From: Adlercreutzia sp. ZJ473
GTDB lineage: Bacteria; Actinomycetota; Coriobacteriia; Coriobacteriales; Eggerthellaceae
NCBI RefSeq assembly: GCF_013185065.1
Contig: NZ_JAAVTO010000001.1
Coordinates: 51,607-115,606, forward strand
Reading direction: 5' to 3'
DNA: 64,000 nucleotides
A program made the position numbers and the translations under genes. Shown piece by piece: positions 8,404-15,334 of the stretch; the stretch's first letter is position 1, and the number at the start of each line of letters is the position of its first letter. A model generated the notes under the pieces. It ran no database searches. It was not told where the DNA came from and saw nothing but the letters and a program-made list of their open reading frames with translations.

Positions 8404-9141
8404 ATGAAGCTGATCATCGCGAAATCGTACGAGGACATGAGCCGCCGCGCCGCCGACGTGCTGGCTGCGCGCGTGAAGGAGCAGCCGAGCTGCGTGCTGG
8501 GCCTGGCCACGGGCTCGACCCCCATCGGACTGTACGCTGATCTGGTGAGCGACTACGAGGCGGGTGAGATCAGCTTCGCCGACGTGGAGACGTACAACCT
8601 CGACGAGTACCGCGGCCTTTCCGGCGACCACGACCAGAGCTACCGCTACTTCATGAACGACAACCTGTTCGACCACGTGGACATCGACAAGGCGCGCACG
8701 CACGTGCCCGACGGCGCCTGCGCTGACGCCGAGGAGGCGTGCGCCGCGTACGAGGCGGCCATCGAGGCAGCCGGCGGCGTGGACATCCAGCTCCTCGGCC
8801 TCGGGCACAACGGGCACATCGGCTTCAACGAGCCGTGCGACGAGTTCCCGAAGGCCACGCACTGCGTGCAGCTCACCGAGAGCACCATCAACGCGAACAG
8901 CCGTCTGTTCAACTCCGTTGACGAGGTGCCGCGCGAGGCGTATACCATGGGCATCGGCACCATCATGAAGGCTCGCGAGATCCTCGTGGTGGCCAACGGC
9001 GGGGGCAAGGCCGACATCGTGCGCCGCGCGTTCTTCGGCCCCGTGACGCCCGAGGTCCCCGCGTCCATCCTGCAGTTCCATCCCAACGTGACGGTGATCG
9101 TCGACGAGGAAGCTGGAAGGCTTTGTTCCGATCGTTGCTAA
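8404..9141 (+). CDS. nagB: Glucosamine-6-phosphate deaminase
   Basis: NagB converts glucosamine-6-phosphate to fructose-6-phosphate and ammonia. The 245-residue product has the family length of Gram-positive enzymes and the motifs GLATGSTPIGLY (about 36-47), YNLDEYRGL and LGLGHNGHIGFNEP. A GGAAGGGA site lies 8 nt upstream. nagA follows on the same strand, but repeat copy B lies between them, with the nagB TAA stop in the loop of its first hairpin. It is the last step of the inferred sialic acid and GlcNAc route. Confidence 0.95.
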   Translation: MKLIIAKSYEDMSRRAADVLAARVKEQPSCVLGLATGSTPIGLYADLVSDYEAGEISFADVETYNLDEYRGLSGDHDQSYRYFMNDNLFDHVDIDKARTHVPDGACADAEEACAAYEAAIEAAGGVDIQLLGLGHNGHIGFNEPCDEFPKATHCVQLTESTINANSRLFNSVDEVPREAYTMGIGTIMKAREILVVANGGGKADIVRRAFFGPVTPEVPASILQFHPNVTVIVDEEAGRLCSDRC

Positions 9142-9279
9142 CGCAACAATCGGAATGGCTCGACGCTGCGAAGCCCTGATGCGCTTCGCCTAGCCCCTTG
9201 TTTGGGGCGCGGCGTGGGCGAAGCCCACTTGGCCCCAAGGCGGGGCTATCCGAAGCACCTCAGGGCTTCTCGCTGACTT
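9126..9279 (+). repeat. Post-stop structured repeat unit, copy B
   Basis: The first hairpin is TTCCGAT-c-GTTGC (9126-9138)/GCAAC-a-ATCGGAA (9143-9155), with the nagB TAA in its loop. The core is 9161-9279. Stems in the core are AAGCCCTGA (9171-9179)/TCAGGGCTT (9260-9268), GCTTCG (9183-9188)/CGAAGC (9251-9256), TAGCCCC (9191-9197)/GGGGCTA (9242-9248), TTGGGGC (9202-9208)/GCCCCAA (9232-9238) and GTGGGC (9214-9219)/GCCCAC (9223-9228). Confidence 0.88.
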
Positions 9280-9313
9280 TTGTTCAACATAGGTGGCTGG
9301 AAAGGACGTGCCC

Positions 9314-10462
9314 ATGATAATCAAGAACGGCTTGGCGTTTGACGGCGAGGGGTTCGTCGCGCGTGACGTGCTCATCTCAGGCGGCGTGTTCGCCGAGGCG
9401 GACGCGGCTGCCGGCACTGCGGGCGCGGGCGCGGACAGCGAGGGCGACGTCATCGACGCCGCCGGCTGCTACGTGATCCCCGGCTTGGTGGACCTGCACT
9501 TCCACGGCGCCGCGGGCGGCGACGTGTCAGACGGCGACGACGGCGGGCTGCACGCGATGGGCGCCTACGAGGCGTCGCGCGGCATCGGCGCCATGTGCCC
9601 GGCCACCATGACGCTGTCCGAGGAGATCCTCGGACACGCGCTGGGCGTCGCGGCGGCCTTCGAGCCGGCTGACGACGAGGCCGAGCTCGTGGGCGTCAAC
9701 ATGGAGGGCCCCTTCATCTCGCCCTCGAAGGTGGGGGCGCAGAACCCCGAGTACGTGCACGTCCCCGACGCGGCGATGTTTCGCCGCCTCCAGGAGGCGT
9801 CCGGCGGTCTCATCAAGCTGGTCGACATTGCGCCTGAGGAGCCCGGCGCCATGGAGTTCGTCGAGGAGCTGGGGGGCGAGGTGCGCGTCTCGCTCGCGCA
9901 CACCTGCGCCGACTACGACACGGCCGCGCTCGCCTTCGAGAAGGGCGCGCGGCACCTCACGCACCTGTACAACGCCATGAACTCCATGCACCACCGCAAG
10001 CCCGGCCCCATCCCGGCGGCGGCCGAGCGCGACGACGTGACGGCTGAGATCATCGCCGACGGCGTGCACATCCACCCGGCCATGGTGCGCCTGGCGTTCA
10101 ACCTGTTCGGCGACGACCGCATGATCCTGGTCTCGGACACGCTGCGCGCCGCGGGCATGCCCGACGGGGTGTACGACCTCGGCGGGCAGGACGTCACGGT
10201 GAAGGGCTTTGAGGCGCGCATCGACAACGGCGCGCTCGCCGGCTCGGTGAGCGACCTCATGCGCTGCCTCTACGTCGCGGTGCATGACATGCAGATACCG
10301 CTCGCAAGCGCTGTGAAGGCCGCTGCGGCCAACCCGGCGCGCGCCTTGGGGTTGGAGGGCCGCTACGGCACCTTAGGCGCAGGGGCGGTCGCCAACGCCG
10401 TCCTGCTCGACCAGGAGACGCTCGAGGTGAAGCAGGTCATCCTCCGCGGCAAGGCGCTGTAG
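9314..10462 (+). CDS. nagA: N-acetylglucosamine-6-phosphate deacetylase
   Basis: NagA removes acetate from GlcNAc-6-phosphate to give glucosamine-6-phosphate. The amidohydrolase features are the metal site GLVDLHFHGAAG (about 61-72), NMEGPFIS, HLYNAMN and VSDTLRAAGMPDG. The ATG at 9314 with an AAAGGA site is preferred to a GTG at 9293. The product has 382 residues. It is separated from nagB by repeat copy B and closed by a terminator. It points towards the opposite-strand kinase, epimerase and lyase genes. Confidence 0.94.
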   Translation: MIIKNGLAFDGEGFVARDVLISGGVFAEADAAAGTAGAGADSEGDVIDAAGCYVIPGLVDLHFHGAAGGDVSDGDDGGLHAMGAYEASRGIGAMCPATMTLSEEILGHALGVAAAFEPADDEAELVGVNMEGPFISPSKVGAQNPEYVHVPDAAMFRRLQEASGGLIKLVDIAPEEPGAMEFVEELGGEVRVSLAHTCADYDTAALAFEKGARHLTHLYNAMNSMHHRKPGPIPAAAERDDVTAEIIADGVHIHPAMVRLAFNLFGDDRMILVSDTLRAAGMPDGVYDLGGQDVTVKGFEARIDNGALAGSVSDLMRCLYVAVHDMQIPLASAVKAAAANPARALGLEGRYGTLGAGAVANAVLLDQETLEVKQVILRGKAL

Positions 10463-10513
10463 GGCCGCTGCGGCGCACGGCGGCGCGCGCCGCGGGAAGG
10501 CTTCCCGGAAAAC

Positions 10514-10546
10514 GAGAGGACCCCCCAGAAGGAGGGTCCTCTCTTC
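10514..10546. terminator. Intrinsic terminator between convergent nagA and the kinase gene
   Basis: GAGAGGACCC (10514-10523) pairs with GGGTCCTCTC (10534-10543). The T tract is short on both strands, and the element could serve both converging transcripts. Confidence 0.7.
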
Positions 10547-10596
10547 GTTCGCAGGGCCTCTCAGCCTTGCGCGGGCCTCTTGCGCGGGCCTCGTCC

Positions 10597-11973
10597 TTAC
10601 AGCTCGGGGAGGGAGGCGGCGGCCACGGACTGGCCGACCCGGCGCATCATCTCGTCGGGCAGCGTCACGTTCACCTTCGCCGCCAGCTCGGGGTGCTCCT
10701 CTCCCAGCACGCGGTTGCACTCGCTGATGATGAGGTCCCCGCCGACGCCCGAGGTCACGCGACCCAGGATCAGCAGCGTGTCGATCTCGTAGAAGGCGCT
10801 GTACAGCACGAGGGTGTGCGCCAGGTACACGCCGACGGAGCGGAAGATGTCGAGCGCGCCGGCATGCCCCTCGTTGGCCAGGCCCTGGACCACCTTCAGC
10901 TTCTCGGCGGGGGAGAGCTCGGGGTCAAGCTCGATGCCCGCGGCCGGCGCCAACTTGATCACGCAGTCCTGGCTGAAGTACTTGCAGCCCACGCCGAAGT
11001 CGCCCGACCACTCGTCCTGCATCGCGGTGGGCGCGAGGTCGACCGGCGCGAAGGCCAGCTCGTTGATCCAGCCGAGCACGTTGCCCTCGGCGTTCACGTA
11101 GCCCACGGCCTCGGACGTGCCCATGGCGATGCCGAGGATGTTGCCCTTGCCGGTGGACATGAAGCCCGCCAGCGCCGTCACGTCGCCGTCGTTGGCCACC
11201 ACGAGCGGCACGTCGCCGATCTCGGCGGCGGCGCGCGTGTAGATGCTCTTGACCTCCTCGCGGCGCTCGCGCGGCACCTTGATGAACAGCGACGCCACCA
11301 TGGGCTGGTTGTTCACGTAGTCGCCCGCGGAGGACACGCCGATGGCGTCGACGCGCGGCATCTTGGAGGCGGCCGTCTTGAAGGCGGTCACGATCTCGTT
11401 GAAGTGGTAGGTGGGGTCCTCGGTGACCTTGGGGAACCACACGACCTCCTCGGAGTACACCGACTCGCCGTCGATGACGGCCGACACCTTGCGGTCGGAG
11501 CCGCCCGCGTCGAAGCCGATGCGGCAGCCCTCGGTGTGCCCGCCGATGGCCTTGGGGGCCTCGTTGGCGGCGGGGAAGTCAGCCTCGGACACCGCCACCA
11601 CCTCGAGGTCCTTCTCGTAGAGGTCGTCCACGAAGCCGTGGTCGAAGGCGCGCTCTCCCTGCGGGCTGTACATGGCGGCGATCTTCTCGGCGATGTCGTC
11701 GCAGCCGCAGACGTAGACCTTGAAGCCGCCGATGCTCCACAGCGAGAACTTGATGAGGCGCTCGACGTAGCGCAGGTTGGCCTCGGCGAACTCGCCGCCG
11801 CGGATCGCGCTCTCGCGCACGGAGATCAGGCCGTCCTCGCGCTCGACGGCCACCTTGACGGGGTGCGTGGCGCCTTTGAGGTACTCGCGCATCCACACGC
11901 CGAAGGGGACGTAGTCGCCATCCAGGACGGGCATGTTCTCGACGGAATACTCGATGCCCAGGTAGTTGCTCAT
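10597..11973 (-). CDS. ASKHA/ROK-like sugar kinase, probable GlcNAc or ManNAc kinase
   Basis: The 458-residue product starts MSNYLGIEYSVENMPVLDGD. Residues 1-150 form a domain I do not recognise. Residues 151-458 have ASKHA kinase motifs: phosphate loop GFDAGGSDRK (153-162), NDGD (261-264) with a likely catalytic Asp262, and GIAMGTSEAVGYV (281-293). The ROK zinc motif CxCGxxGC is not visible. The gene is last in a minus-strand set with an AGE-type epimerase and a NanA-like lyase, so a hexosamine kinase acting on GlcNAc or ManNAc is inferred. A longer same-strand frame running to 12636 is only read-through of non-coding and out-of-frame sequence. Confidence 0.7.
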   Translation of the reverse strand: MSNYLGIEYSVENMPVLDGDYVPFGVWMREYLKGATHPVKVAVEREDGLISVRESAIRGGEFAEANLRYVERLIKFSLWSIGGFKVYVCGCDDIAEKIAAMYSPQGERAFDHGFVDDLYEKDLEVVAVSEADFPAANEAPKAIGGHTEGCRIGFDAGGSDRKVSAVIDGESVYSEEVVWFPKVTEDPTYHFNEIVTAFKTAASKMPRVDAIGVSSAGDYVNNQPMVASLFIKVPRERREEVKSIYTRAAAEIGDVPLVVANDGDVTALAGFMSTGKGNILGIAMGTSEAVGYVNAEGNVLGWINELAFAPVDLAPTAMQDEWSGDFGVGCKYFSQDCVIKLAPAAGIELDPELSPAEKLKVVQGLANEGHAGALDIFRSVGVYLAHTLVLYSAFYEIDTLLILGRVTSGVGGDLIISECNRVLGEEHPELAAKVNVTLPDEMMRRVGQSVAAASLPEL

Positions 11974-12053
11974 GTTCTTCCTTTCTCGGAGAAGCGTTTG
12001 CAAGGGGTGGGGAGGGCCGGTTCTCGTGGGGAGGCCGGCCCTCGCGGGGCCGG

Positions 12054-13295
12054 CTAGCCCTCCAGGATCTCGGTCAGGATGCGCTCGGTCATGGCCAGGG
12101 CGCGCGGCACGTGGAAGGGGCCCTTGAACGTGGAGCCCTTCGTGGAGGGCATGGTGGGCTTGCCGTCGCGGCGCAGATAGCCGTACCACTCGCCGTACTC
12201 CGGGTCGGCGAAGTGCTCGCGCGCGTAGTCGAGCGTCTTGAAGAACCACTCCAGGAAGTACGGGTCGCGCGTGTCGCGGTACGCCTTCGACGCGGCGATC
12301 ATGATCTCGTTGTGGGGCCACCACAGCTTCATGTCGTGCTCGTACGCCTCGGGCGGCAGGCCCTTGGCGTCGATGAAGTACAGGAGCCCGCCGTACTCCT
12401 CGTCCCAGCCGGCCTCGATGGCCAGGCGGAAGATGTCCTCGGCCGTGGCGTGCAGCTCCTCGTCGCCGCGGTAGTTCGCCTCGTCCATCATGAACCAGCT
12501 GCACTCGATGTCGTGCCCGGGGTTCACCACGCGCCCCGCCGTGTACCACAGCTCGGGCTCGCCCTGGGCGTTCACGCTCTCGAGCGTGCAGCCGAGCTCG
12601 GGGCGGTAGTGGAAGCTCACGATGCGGTCGGTGCACTCGCGCGCGTGCCGGTCGTACTCGTCGGCGTGGGCCGGGTCGACCCGGCGCATGATGCCGATGA
12701 TGTTGAGGAAGATCATCGGGTCGCCGAGCGCGTAGCCCGAGCGCGTGGCCGCGATGGTCTTGGGGCCGAGCCCCGCGGGGTCCTCGATGAGGCCGTTGTT
12801 CAGCTCGTAGACCAGCCGGTACGCGCGCCGCGCGCGCTCGAGGTGCTCAGGCGAGCCCGTGACGCCGTAGTACTCGGCGTTGGCGATGCAGTAGAAGCCC
12901 TCGGAGAAGCAGTAGCGGCGCTGGCGCAAGGGCGCGCCCTCAGCCGTCACCGTGAAGTACAGGCGCCCGCCCGCGTCGTGGTTGATGCAGTGGTCCTCCA
13001 GAAAGTCGATGCTGCTCTTGGCGGCGGCGAGCCAGTCGGCCTTGCCGGTGTCGAGCCATGCGGGCGCCTCCTCGCCGTACAGGTGGGCGAGGTAGGAGAA
13101 CGTCCAGCCGCAGCGCCCCTGCATCCACACGCTCTTGTCGGTGGAGTAGACCGCTCCCGCGCGGTCGAGGCAGGTGTACACGCCGCCGTTCTCGGCGTCC
13201 ATGCCGTGCTCAAGCCAGAAGCTGACGCTGGTGTTCAGCTCCGTGCGGATCCACTCGCGCGCCTCCGCGAGCCTCGTGATGTCCTCAGCAGTCAA
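12054..13295 (-). CDS. N-acylglucosamine 2-epimerase (AGE family)
   Basis: It probably interconverts ManNAc and GlcNAc. The 413-residue product has the AGE alpha/alpha-barrel signatures MQGRCGWTFSYL (58-69), VNPGHDIECSWF (about 257-268, His261), KLWWPHNE (322-329) and FKGPFHVPRAL (389-399, His394). The two histidines match the catalytic pair of the family. This differs from the usual NanE, which acts on ManNAc-6-phosphate, and matches the Bacteroides arrangement in which epimerisation precedes phosphorylation. A GC-rich hairpin directly follows the stop codon. Mannose or cellobiose epimerases share the fold, so the substrate comes from context. Confidence 0.85.
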   Translation of the reverse strand: MTAEDITRLAEAREWIRTELNTSVSFWLEHGMDAENGGVYTCLDRAGAVYSTDKSVWMQGRCGWTFSYLAHLYGEEAPAWLDTGKADWLAAAKSSIDFLEDHCINHDAGGRLYFTVTAEGAPLRQRRYCFSEGFYCIANAEYYGVTGSPEHLERARRAYRLVYELNNGLIEDPAGLGPKTIAATRSGYALGDPMIFLNIIGIMRRVDPAHADEYDRHARECTDRIVSFHYRPELGCTLESVNAQGEPELWYTAGRVVNPGHDIECSWFMMDEANYRGDEELHATAEDIFRLAIEAGWDEEYGGLLYFIDAKGLPPEAYEHDMKLWWPHNEIMIAASKAYRDTRDPYFLEWFFKTLDYAREHFADPEYGEWYGYLRRDGKPTMPSTKGSTFKGPFHVPRALAMTERILTEILEG

Positions 13296-13330
13296 TGGCC
13301 CTCCTCACGTTAAGTGCGTTGCCTGGTCTG

Positions 13331-13352
13331 CGGGGCGCCCCACGGCGCCCCG
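13331..13352 (-). other. Intercistronic hairpin between nanA and the epimerase gene
   Basis: CGGGGCGCC (13331-13339) and GGCGCCCCG (13344-13352) form a 9-bp perfect stem with a CCAC/GTGG loop. There is no T tract, so an RNA stability or processing role is more likely than termination. Confidence 0.5.
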
Positions 13353-13382
13353 GCGGTCTTCGCGTCGTGCTGCGTCGTGCTC

Positions 13383-14333
13383 CTAGTAGGTGGTGCGCAC
13401 GGGCGCGTCGGGGTCCATCATGCCCTCCCGCTTGAGGATGGCCACGATGCCCTCCACGTCGTCGCCCTTGAGCGGCTGGACGGGCTCGCGCATCTGGTTG
13501 GTGTTGAACACGCCCATCTGCCACAGCGCCGTCTTGAAGGCGCCCACGCCCGCGCCGAAGCCCACGGTGGCCCTCACGTGGCGCGTGACGAACATGAGGC
13601 GCGCCAGGTGGTCCTGGAGCTCCTTCACGCGCTCCCAGTCACCCGCCTGCGCGGCGCGCCACTGCTCCACGTAGCTGTAGGGGTCGACGTTCGCGAGCCC
13701 CGGCACCGAGCCGTCGGCGCCGCCCAGATACGCGCCGTCGACGACGACCTCGTGCCCGGTGAGCAGCTGCAGGGGATGCCCCGCGTCCTCGTTCTCGAGC
13801 ATGAGCCAGCGGAAGCTGACGTCGTCGCCCGAGGAGTCCTTCACGCCCTGCAGCACGCCGTCGCACCCCAGGCGCACCAGCATGCTCGGGTCGAGCTTGG
13901 TGTGCACGCACACGGGCAGGTCGTAGGCGAACAGCGGCAGGTCGGTGTACTCGCGGATGGCGCGGAAGTGGCGCTCCGTCTCCTTCGGGCCGCCGAGCGC
14001 GTAGAAGGGCGCCGTGGCCACGAGCGCGTCGACGCCGAAGCCCGCGGCGCGCTTGGCCTGGTCCACGACGCGCATGGTCTCCATGTCGACGATGCCGGCC
14101 AGCACGGGGACGCGCCCGTTGACGATGGCGACGGCCTCCTGCAGCACGTGGTAGCGCTGCGCGTCGGTCAGAAACGCCACCTCGCCGCTCGAGCCGAGGA
14201 AGAACAGGCCGTCGACGCCCGCGTCGATCATGCGGTTGACCGACCGGTTGAAAGCATCGAGGTCGAGCGACTTCTTCTCAGTGAGCGGAATGATGACAGG
14301 GGGTATGACGCCCCGGATCTTTGAGGTTTCCAT
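13383..14333 (-). CDS. nanA: N-acetylneuraminate lyase-like aldolase (DHDPS/NAL family)
   Basis: It is likely to cleave N-acetylneuraminate to ManNAc and pyruvate. The 316-residue TIM-barrel product has GSSGE (47-51), the catalytic Tyr137 in AYDLPVCVHT and the Schiff-base Lys165 in GVKDSSG. The family also contains dihydrodipicolinate synthase and other aldolases. The adjacent AGE epimerase, kinase and importer, and nearby nagA/nagB, favour sialic acid lyase. It is the first gene of its transcript, behind a strong promoter with tandem repeats. Confidence 0.8.
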   Translation of the reverse strand: METSKIRGVIPPVIIPLTEKKSLDLDAFNRSVNRMIDAGVDGLFFLGSSGEVAFLTDAQRYHVLQEAVAIVNGRVPVLAGIVDMETMRVVDQAKRAAGFGVDALVATAPFYALGGPKETERHFRAIREYTDLPLFAYDLPVCVHTKLDPSMLVRLGCDGVLQGVKDSSGDDVSFRWLMLENEDAGHPLQLLTGHEVVVDGAYLGGADGSVPGLANVDPYSYVEQWRAAQAGDWERVKELQDHLARLMFVTRHVRATVGFGAGVGAFKTALWQMGVFNTNQMREPVQPLKGDDVEGIVAILKREGMMDPDAPVRTTY

Positions 14334-14368
14334 AGCACACCTTCTCTTCGAAGTTTAGGTCCCGGCGA

Positions 14369-14393
14369 GACAAACTATAGCGACAAACTATAG
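14369..14393 (-). promoter_or_regulatory. Tandem 13-bp repeat, candidate operator of the nan operon
   Basis: GACAAACTATAG occurs at 14369-14380 and again at 14382-14393, a period of 13 bp. On the minus strand each copy carries TATAGT. One serves as the -10 box and the other spans the expected start site. Confidence 0.55.
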
Positions 14394-14415
14394 ATGGTTC
14401 AGGTGGTGGGGTCAA
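14387..14415 (-). promoter_or_regulatory. Sigma70-type promoter of the nanA operon
   Basis: Read on the minus strand, TTGACC (14415-14410), a 17-bp spacer and TATAGT (14392-14387) precede nanA. The -35 box lies directly beyond the terminator T tract of the importer operon. Confidence 0.7.
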
Positions 14416-14416
14416 G

Positions 14417-14453
14417 GAAAAAAGGAGGCCCCCAACGCAGTCGGAAGCCTCCT
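14417..14453 (-). terminator. Intrinsic terminator of the importer operon
   Basis: On the minus strand AGGAGGC (14453-14447) pairs with GCCTCCT (14429-14423), followed by a T run. It lies 24 bp after the stop of the distal ATPase gene. Confidence 0.8.
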
Positions 14454-14476
14454 CTCTCGTCGTCATGTCGAAGGGT

Positions 14477-15334
14477 CTACTTCTTGCCCAGGTCGGGATG
14501 GAGCAGCGACGGGGCGGCGCCCAGAAGCAGGCGCGTGTAGTCGTCCTTCGGGTTGTTGAAGACCTGCTCGGACGTGCCCACCTCGACCGCGAGGCCGCCG
14601 TTCATCACGATGATGCGGTCGGAGATGTAGCGCACGGTCTGGATGTCATGGCTGATGAACACCATGGCCAGGCCCAGCTCCTTCTTGAGGTCCATGAGCA
14701 GGTTCAGGATCTGCGCGCGCACGGACACGTCGAGGGCGCTGGTGGGCTCGTCGGCGATGATGGCGTCGGGCTTGAGCGACAGGGCGCGGGCGATGGCCAC
14801 GCGCTGGCGCTGGCCGCCGGACATCTGGCCGGGCAGCGCCTCGAGCACGCTCTCGGGCAGGCCGACCATGCCGATGAGCTCGTGGACGCGCGCCTCGCGC
14901 TCGGCGGGGGTGCCCACCTTGTGCAGGTTCATCGGATCCATGAGCTGGTCGTGGACGGTCATGCGGGCGTTCAGGGCCGTCGCCGGGTCCTGGAACACCA
15001 CCGAGATCACGCGGCCGATGGTGCGGCGGTCGGCCGCGGTGCGGTGCGTGACGTCCTTGCCCTTGAAGAACACGCGGCCCTCGGTGGGCTTCTGCAAGCC
15101 GCACATCACGTTCGCCGTGGTGGACTTGCCGCAGCCGGACTCGCCGACGATGCCGATGGTCTCGCCGGGCATGAGCTTGAGCGTGAGGCCGCGCACGGCC
15201 TGGACCTTGTTGGGGTGCAGGATGGAGCCCGTGCGGGTCTTGAAGGTCACCTTCACGTCGTCAAGGAAGATGATGGGAGTCTGCTCGTCGGAAGCCTTCG
15301 TCTCGACGGCCTCGGCTTTGATCTCCTCGGTCAT
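14477..15334 (-). CDS. ABC transporter ATP-binding protein, DppF/OppF type (sialic acid importer candidate)
   Basis: Cytoplasmic ATPase of a peptide/nickel-class importer. The 285-residue product has the Walker A GESGCGKST, the signature MSGGQRQRVAIARAL, the Walker B AIIADEPTSALD and a C-terminal TRLLLGAAPSLLHPD tail typical of the OppF/DppF group. It overlaps the upstream gene in a TAATG junction and is last in the operon, before a terminator. Confidence 0.9.
   Translation of the reverse strand: MTEEIKAEAVETKASDEQTPIIFLDDVKVTFKTRTGSILHPNKVQAVRGLTLKLMPGETIGIVGESGCGKSTTANVMCGLQKPTEGRVFFKGKDVTHRTAADRRTIGRVISVVFQDPATALNARMTVHDQLMDPMNLHKVGTPAEREARVHELIGMVGLPESVLEALPGQMSGGQRQRVAIARALSLKPDAIIADEPTSALDVSVRAQILNLLMDLKKELGLAMVFISHDIQTVRYISDRIIVMNGGLAVEVGTSEQVFNNPKDDYTRLLLGAAPSLLHPDLGKK

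Noticed and set aside
5371..9081. A 1236-codon open frame on the minus strand
   Set aside because: It lies opposite secY, adk, the membrane protein and nagB, is rich in His/Arg/Val typical of antisense frames in G+C-rich DNA, and has no recognisable domain.
9161..9279. Integron attC site or group II intron for the post-stop unit
   Set aside because: No attC core sites (GTTRRRY) or integrase were found. The unit is far too short for an intron and shows no domain V/VI pattern.
10597..12636. A 679-codon frame as one fused protein
   Set aside because: The part beyond 11973 is out-of-frame reading of the epimerase gene. The kinase start MSNYLGIEYS has its own ribosome site and ordinary composition.
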